Source: Pomacea canaliculata (taxonomy: Eukaryota; Mollusca; Gastropoda; Architaenioglossa; Ampullariidae). From it: a stretch of DNA of 64,000 nt. Position numbers and translations under genes: made by a program. The stretch is from contig NC_037599.1 in assembly GCF_003073045.1 (NCBI RefSeq), forward strand, positions 1,612,001 to 1,676,000, given 5' to 3'. This document shows, one piece after another, positions 59,486 through 64,000 of the stretch; position 1 is the first letter of the stretch; each line of letters begins with the position of its first letter. The notes below the pieces were generated by a model. The model made no database searches, was not told where the DNA came from, and saw only the letters and a program-made list of their open reading frames with translations.

Positions 59486-62400
59486 TGTATACGTGTGTGT
59501 GTGTGTGTGTGTGTGTTATACGTGTGTGTGTGTGTGTGTGTGTGTGTGTTGTGTGTGTGTGTTGAGTTATACGTGTGTGTGTGTGTGTGTGTGTGTGAGT
59601 ACGTGTGTGTATGTGTGTGTGAGTACGTATGTGTGTGAGAGAGATGAGTACGTATGTGTGTGAGAGAGAGAGTACGTATGTGCCCACATCAGTACTTGCC
59701 ATCAACATCAGTACTTGCCACCAACATCAGTACTTGCCCACGAAGGTCTACAATGTCGCAGACGCCGTCTCCTGATTTGCATGAGACTTGACCTTTGTAC
59801 ACCCGTCTTAAAATGAACAACAGACAAGCTTTTTCTCGTTTTCTGGTGATTTCCTTAACATTCGTTTCGCTATCATTCATGATCTTTTCAAGCAGCGCCA
59901 TCTACAGAAGGCCAGTTGAATCAGTCAGTCAGAGGTTTCTAAATGACAAGTCAGGTCAGCAGGTTTCCTGATATATTTATGACCCTGTCAGGTCAAGGGT
60001 TCTTCTTGATATTATGGATGTGGCCTCGTCACGTGTGTAACTTAACCTTAGGGTACATAAAGACGGGATGTTGTATCAGCATCTGGTCACGTGGTACACA
60101 CCTTGCTCTGTGTGTCTGTGAGAGAGAGAGAGGGGGGTGTCAGTGCTACCCACCGTCTGTCTATGCTCATTAAATTTGCAAGAAACATTTGTTTCGGTTA
60201 CGGCTCGGTCACGTGATGTGTTTAGCTGGGGCAAGTTGCCTCGGAGACTTTTTTGATGTTTTCATTTATATTTCACGATGTGTTGGTGACTTCGGTTGAA
60301 ACTATTCTACACAGGGAGAGAAAGAAAGAAGCGAAGGGAGGGAGGAGGGTGAGAGTGACAGATAGAAAGAGTTGTGTGGTCGGGTGGCGTCCCCCATGTT
60401 TAGCTCACCTACACCTGAAACTCTGTGTTTAGTTGTCACTAAGCTGTCAGCCTGTCAGGCATGAGACAACATCAGTCAATGTTACTACACTGAGGCGCCA
60501 CAAGAATAAGTTTGTCAGGTGGAAGGAACCAAACATCAGCACCGCAGCGACACCACGGGTAGAAACAATGCTTTGTACCCGACTATTGTAGTAAACAATG
60601 AGCTTGTGTTCTCACAACAATGTTTCCTACTGTCTATAACACACACACATGACCACGCATCTATGAACCTCAGAAAACAGTTTTTAACCTAAACCTTGTA
60701 CTTACTGGAGGAATAGACCTCCACAGCACACGTCACTTACATCAACAACAGATAAACATTTAATAAAATAATGCAAACTGCGTGTTGACTCGCCTGCGCC
60801 TGTACACACATGCAGACACAACAACAGAAGCCCTGGAATCACACACACGCTCTCCCATGCACACACACAACACACACACTTACAGACACTCTCATGCACA
60901 CACACAAATACAAACACACACTCGCTCACACTCACACACACTCATACACCGGGTAGAAGAAAGCGGGTACTCACTGCCTTTCTCTCGAGACGACAGCTGT
61001 CGCTGCAACTTGCTCTGCTCCTGCTGCAGTTCCTGAGACAGGGTGGTGAACTTCTGCAGCAGGACCTCCAGCTCGGAGCTGCTGCTGGAAGGCATGAGGG
61101 GGATGGAGTACACGGGTCCGTCATCGTCACTTGCGGCTCCCGCGTACGTCTCGTAGTCCGACGCGAAACCGCGAGAATCCTGAGGGCGCTGATGTGTGAA
61201 AATCACTTCCGAATCGGAATTGTAGCACTCGGGTGACCGGCTCCGCAGCAAGCGGTTGTACCGGGACTTGGACTGCAAGAGGTCCCGCAGTCTTTCCTGA
61301 GATTTCCTGTCCTCGTGAACGGTTCGGTAGGGAGGGATGGGCAGAGCCCTCCCTGTAGGGGCCCAGGTTCATGTAGGGAGGCTCCGAGTACATGGAACCT
61401 TCGTCAGAGAGGTATCCAGCGTGTGAAGGAGACAGGGCGGCCAAGGGAATCGACTTGGAAGGCGACTTGGGCGTCTGCTTCCGGTCCGGGAGGAGGTACT
61501 TCATGTACTCGCGGTCACCCACGAAGTTGGCGCCCCCGCCAGAACCTACCATGGTGGTGGAGGGACTCACGTAGGATCCGGGGCTGTCGGCTGCCGATAA
61601 CTCCACGTCCTGCCCGCCTCCGTAGGGGAGCTCCCGACCAGAGTCTATGCTCCTCGGCAGAGAACCGTCGCTAGAGTTACCGCTGTCCAACGCCTCGTCC
61701 GTCAACAGCCGAGCCTGCGCTTTGTCGGGGGAGATGAAGATGCTGGCGTAGCGCGAGGATGAGGTAGGCCGGTCGTGCAGGGTATCCCGCTTGGGCTGGA
61801 GGTAGTCCGCTGGATGGAACGGATACTGGGCGTACGGCGGGAAGGCGTCCGGGCACTTCTCGGTCATCTCCAGGGCCGTGGCCGAGGAGGACCGCCCCTT
61901 CTTGAGCACCACGATCGGGGGCTCATCGTCGTCGTCGTCCTTGTCCGTCAGGGCCAGCGACGGGCACGACTTGTTCTTGTTGCAGTTCCTGCGAGTCCGG
62001 ATGCTTAGCACCAGCTTCTTGGGGATGGACATGAGGATGACGACATCATCCAAAGACATGTTGCCCACGCGCACGTTGTTGACTGTCAGGATCTCATCGC
62101 CAACGTGCAGGAGGCCATTGCTCTCCGCCACCGTGCCCATCTGGATGCGCGAGATGAAGACTCCGTCCACACGGTCGAAGCCATTGCCCTCTCGGATGTA
62201 GAAGCCGAGGGTCTGTCCCGGTCGCTTGATGATCTCCACCGTCTCCACAACGAAGGAATCGTCCTCGACCTCCATGCTCTTTATGCCCATCTCAAGCACG
62301 CTGCACGCCGTGCCGCCACTGCCGATGCTGCCCACGCGAGCCCTGCTGCCATGACGAGGAGTTGTTGTTGTTGTTGTTGTTGTTGTTGTTGCTGGTGGTG

Positions 62401-63209
62401 GTGCTGTTGTTGTTGCAGATTGTGCTGATGCTGTGGATGGTGGTGAAGTTGCTGCTGTGGCAGAACGTGGTGGTACGGCAAGTGCTGCTGCTGCTGCTGT
62501 GATGGCGTTGGGTGATGTTGCTGTTGTTGTTGCTGTTGCTGTGGTTGTGGTTGCTGTTGATGGTGCTGCTGGTGGTGGTAGTAGCCGGGCCCTGTGTTGT
62601 TGCCGATGAGCGGTCTCTCCACACTACAGCTGCTGCTACTGCTGGCCCCGCTGCTCCCGGCGTACAGCGCGCGACGCTCGGCGCTGCGGTCCTTGTCGTT
62701 GCGGCTCTCGCTGTAGCTCCGGCTCGGACGTCGGTGCGACGGTGTCGACGCAGTTGTGCTGGTGCTGGACGTTGTGATGGCAGCGGCGTTGGTGCTGTTG
62801 TTAGTGGTGATGATGTTGGTGGTCGCAGGGTGGCAATGCCATACTGCGACTGTCTCGCGCCGGTGGGAAGAACGGGCACCGCTGCGGCGCTCCTACCACT
62901 ACCTCCTCCACCTTCTCCCCCCTCCCCCAACGACTCAACCGTGGGAACGCGGCGGTCGCCTGTCAGCGTGACCCCACCACCAGCGACAGCCACAACAGCA
63001 AGCGCGCTGGAGCGAGCGTTGGCAGTGGCTGCAGCGGCGTAGGCGAGGCGTTGCTGCTGTTCGCGCTGTTGTTGAAGCTTTAGTTGCTGTTGTTGTAGCT
63101 GTTGTAGCTGTTGCTGCTGCTGCTGCTGCTGTGCCTTGTCGTCACCGGCGTCTTTGTCTCGTATGACTTTGTAGCGGTCAGGCTCCTGCGCCATAGGCTG
63201 TTCCTCCTC
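48487..63209 (-). CDS. syd-1: Syd-1 / RhoGAP100F-type synaptic RhoGAP (PDZ, C2, RhoGAP)
   Basis: Syd-1 organises presynaptic active zones downstream of neurexin/receptor phosphatases. Exons in transcript order are 60975-63209, 51194-52408, 49519-49679, 49044-49263 and 48487-48635; intron phases match. The first block has a Gln/His/Asn-rich stretch, then a PDZ domain (61990-62251; VVETVEIIKRPGQTLGFYIR, LHVGDEILTVNNV), then a coiled coil (LLQKFTTLSQELQQEQSKLQ). The second exon has a Ser/Pro-rich linker, a C2 domain (about 51480-51835) and the start of the RhoGAP fold (GLETVGIYRLCGS, with the arginine-finger Arg at 51303-51305). The domain continues with LKDYLRELPEPLFT and NKMTIDNLAICFGP. The tail is Ser-rich, ending THSSHC. 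The 5' exon begins at a CAG acceptor, so a further upstream exon exists; an in-frame ATG lies at about 63195. Three frame changes occur in the first block (separate entry). Confidence 0.94.
49680..51193 (-). other. syd-1 intron within the RhoGAP coding region
   Basis: GT-AG intron of about 1.5 kb between the RhoGAP exons. It holds short AT-rich frames and no recognised element. Confidence 0.7.
52800..52925 (+). mobile_element. Possible LINE/SINE 3' end
   Basis: The text TGTGAGTATGCGCTTTACAA, then TTTTGCATTTATTATTATTA, resembles the GCGCTATATAA...(TTA)n tail of many molluscan non-LTR elements. Nothing upstream is clearly coding. Low confidence. Confidence 0.3.
53342..53401. repeat. (TCA)n microsatellite, about 20 copies
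   Basis: An uninterrupted trinucleotide tract in the large syd-1 intron. It is perfect across 60 bases and so probably polymorphic. Confidence 0.95.
55368..55500 (+). mobile_element. LINE reverse transcriptase fragment
   Basis: HQREFYHNFIDFQKAFDKV followed by a stop matches the conserved box FxxFIDFKKAFDRVWHxGLW of non-LTR reverse transcriptases. The tryptophan position has become a stop, so it is dead. Confidence 0.8.
58546..58671. repeat. 21-bp minisatellite, six copies
   Basis: The unit GAACTGTGCACCTGTATGTTT is repeated six times, exactly in register, with only a few base changes (GTGCAC/GCACAC/ATGCAC). Because 21 is divisible by three, both strands stay open and give seven-residue repeats (FELCTCM on the plus strand). 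It lies in the large syd-1 intron and is probably not translated. Confidence 0.95.
58787..59182. promoter_or_regulatory. Paired CRE sites in the large syd-1 intron
   Basis: Perfect TGACGTCA palindromes occur at 58787-58794, followed at once by an ATTGG (inverted CCAAT) box, and at 59175-59182. Between them is an inverted repeat CCTCCATGCG / CACATGGAGG and a CACGTGAC element. The combination resembles a CREB/NF-Y promoter. It could drive an alternative start of syd-1; this is inference. Confidence 0.35.
59287..59680. repeat. Long (GT)n microsatellite complex, about 390 bp
   Basis: Nearly continuous GT dinucleotides interrupted by GA, TATACG and TACG steps. Alternating purine-pyrimidine sequence of this length can adopt Z-DNA. 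GTGAGTGTATACG-type sub-blocks are repeated, suggesting expansion of a larger unit. Confidence 0.95.
60841..60951. repeat. CA-rich microsatellite next to the syd-1 5' splice site
   Basis: Imperfect (CA)n/(CT)n tract ending some 25 bases from the GTGAGT donor at 60974, on the intron side. Confidence 0.9.
61340..62860 (-). other. syd-1: Frame breaks inside the first recognised syd-1 exon
   Basis: The likely protein switches frame three times without splice sites. (1) Near 61349-61356 the PDZ-linker frame (YMNLGPYRE) passes to PIPPYRTVHEDRKSQERLRD; one extra G in GGGAGGG would explain it. (2) Within the GTT/AAC repeat at about 62360-62395 the Gln-rich frame passes to the PDZ frame. (3) Between about 62690 and 62860 the N-terminal frame (YGIATLRPPTSS) passes to SRSYSESRNDKDRSAERRAL, then VERPLIGNNTGPGYY. 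Neighbouring exons are intact, so assembly indels in repeats and homopolymers are the simplest reading. Confidence 0.7.
62361..62600 (-). repeat. syd-1: CAG/CAA trinucleotide repeats in syd-1 coding sequence
   Basis: On the coding strand these are runs of CAA, CAG and CAC giving poly-Gln/His in one frame (QQQPQPQQQQ, HHQQ), Asn in another and Thr in the third. The tract at 62361-62393 is pure (GTT)n on the plus strand. A second Gln-rich block is at 63045-63135. Such repeats are prone to length change and assembly error. Confidence 0.85.
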
Positions 63210-64000
63210 CTGAAACACCCATCACAGACGTCGTCAGCTGCGCCGACAGACACAGGGCGGGACAGGACGCAAGGAGGAGGAAGAAGGGTAGAGGGCGCTG
63301 GCGAGAGGGGGATGGAGTGATGGCGGACGGGAGGAAGGGGCCGCAGCGCGAGTTAATCTTGCAACACATTGCATCGATCGCCCGGCAAAGGGGAGGCCAC
63401 TCACAAACACGCGCCACTCGTTCATCCGCTGTGTCGAGACACGAGAGGGAAGACGTAACTCCCGCCCTCGGAATGCGTCCTCCTCCTCTCGTACTGTCCC
63501 TCCTTCCTCTCACAGTATACACCAGCCTTTCTTTCCTCTTGTATATGTGTGTATGTGTGGCATGTGTGTGTGTATATATATCGATGTCCGTGTGTTTGAA
63601 GCTGCCCGGAAGAACTGTCAGTCCTAATGTCATCAACCCACTCAACCACAGTCTCACCAGTCGCAGTTGTACAAAGGGTTGTCTCCCTGTCCGGTGCGTC
63701 ACTATCAAACTGTTTAGGACCACCAGCGTCCTGTAGGCGAACCTTCTAGAAAGCTTGTCTCCCTCAGATTTGCTACAGCCCCGCCCCACTTCCCCTCCTG
63801 TCCCGTTCCCTCCCTCACTGAGCAGTTCTCACCTGTGTAACAAAACCGTTTAACAAAACTACGCTGTCGTCACGTAGCACGTGTGTGTCGTCATATACCA
63901 CGTGTGTCGTCATGTCCTCACCTTGTGACGTCACATAGTCAAGGTGACGGGCGGACACGCGAGATCGCTTTGAAGCCGGCGGCACGTACTCTACCCACCC
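63210..64000. promoter_or_regulatory. 5' flank or first intron of syd-1, with CRE and E-box sites
   Basis: No exon is identified. Within 63870-63935 lie two CACGTG boxes (near 63877 and 63899), several CGTCA half sites and a perfect TGACGTCA at 63926-63933. The sequence is GC-rich like a promoter or CpG-rich 5' region, but the start of transcription cannot be placed. Confidence 0.35.

Larger units (their letters stand above)
52409..60974 (-). other. Large syd-1 intron (about 8.6 kb)
   Basis: The exon at 60975 ends ...GGC A before GTGAGT, and the exon at 52408 starts GA CCA after CAG, so the join is in phase. The intron contains a (TCA)n array, LINE scraps, a 21-bp minisatellite, two perfect TGACGTCA sites near 58.8 and 59.2 kb and a long GT tract. 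No separate gene was recognised inside. Confidence 0.8.

Noticed and set aside
59250..59708. 152-codon Thr/His frame
   Set aside because: Pure translation of the GT/CA microsatellite.
62512..63042. Long plus-strand frame rich in Leu/Val/Ala (176 codons)
   Set aside because: It is the antisense shadow of the CAG/GCN-rich syd-1 exon; composition follows the repeat.
63178..63789. 203-codon minus-strand frame
   Set aside because: It spans a CA/TG repeat and the syd-1 acceptor region, has no family features, and the real exon uses another frame.

Overview
The window is intron-rich animal DNA. Exons of about 23-230 bp and a few long ones are separated by AT-rich introns full of microsatellites, LINE fragments and MITE-like elements. 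The proteins are metazoan (a Notch-pathway E3 ligase, a synaptic RhoGAP). The PDZ-C2-RhoGAP architecture of the synaptic gene is the invertebrate Syd-1 form, and the repeat style fits a lophotrochozoan, most likely a gastropod mollusc. The species call is inference.

Layout. 1-7050: intronic or upstream DNA with a CRE-like cluster near 5.2-5.3 kb. 7051-14004 (+): C-terminal half of a Mind bomb 1 (MIB1) E3 ubiquitin ligase, with ankyrin repeats and three RING fingers. 14005-23053: MIB1 3' region, a LINE relic, a long foldback element and the 3' flank of the next gene. 23054-25128 (-): an FKBP12-type peptidyl-prolyl isomerase whose last intron is a clear U12-type AT-AC intron. 25129-28420: repeats. 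28421-30719 (-): a BEN-domain gene carrying an in-frame stop and phase breaks, probably a pseudogene. 31-33 kb: transposon relics and a 204-bp MITE. 33047-39033 (+): a complete 10-exon peroxisomal D-aspartate/D-amino-acid oxidase ending in SKL. 39034-48486: intergenic, with MITEs and LINE scraps. 48487-63209 (-): a Syd-1 (RhoGAP100F/SYDE-type) gene with PDZ, C2 and RhoGAP domains and an 8.6-kb intron. 63210-64000: its upstream side.

No operon-like organisation is visible. The genes are functionally unrelated neighbours: Notch ligand endocytosis, protein folding/calcineurin-type signalling, D-amino-acid catabolism and presynaptic assembly.

Two otherwise well-conserved genes (MIB1 and syd-1) carry isolated reading-frame breaks: one base appears missing in MIB1, and one base appears extra in syd-1, with further frame changes in its CAG/CAA repeats. 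This looks more like residual long-read assembly error than gene death, but raw reads must decide. The BEN gene differs because it also has a nonsense codon, so it looks truly decayed. The most interesting signal I found is the AT-AC minor-spliceosome intron in the FKBP gene. I did not find a wholly new system.
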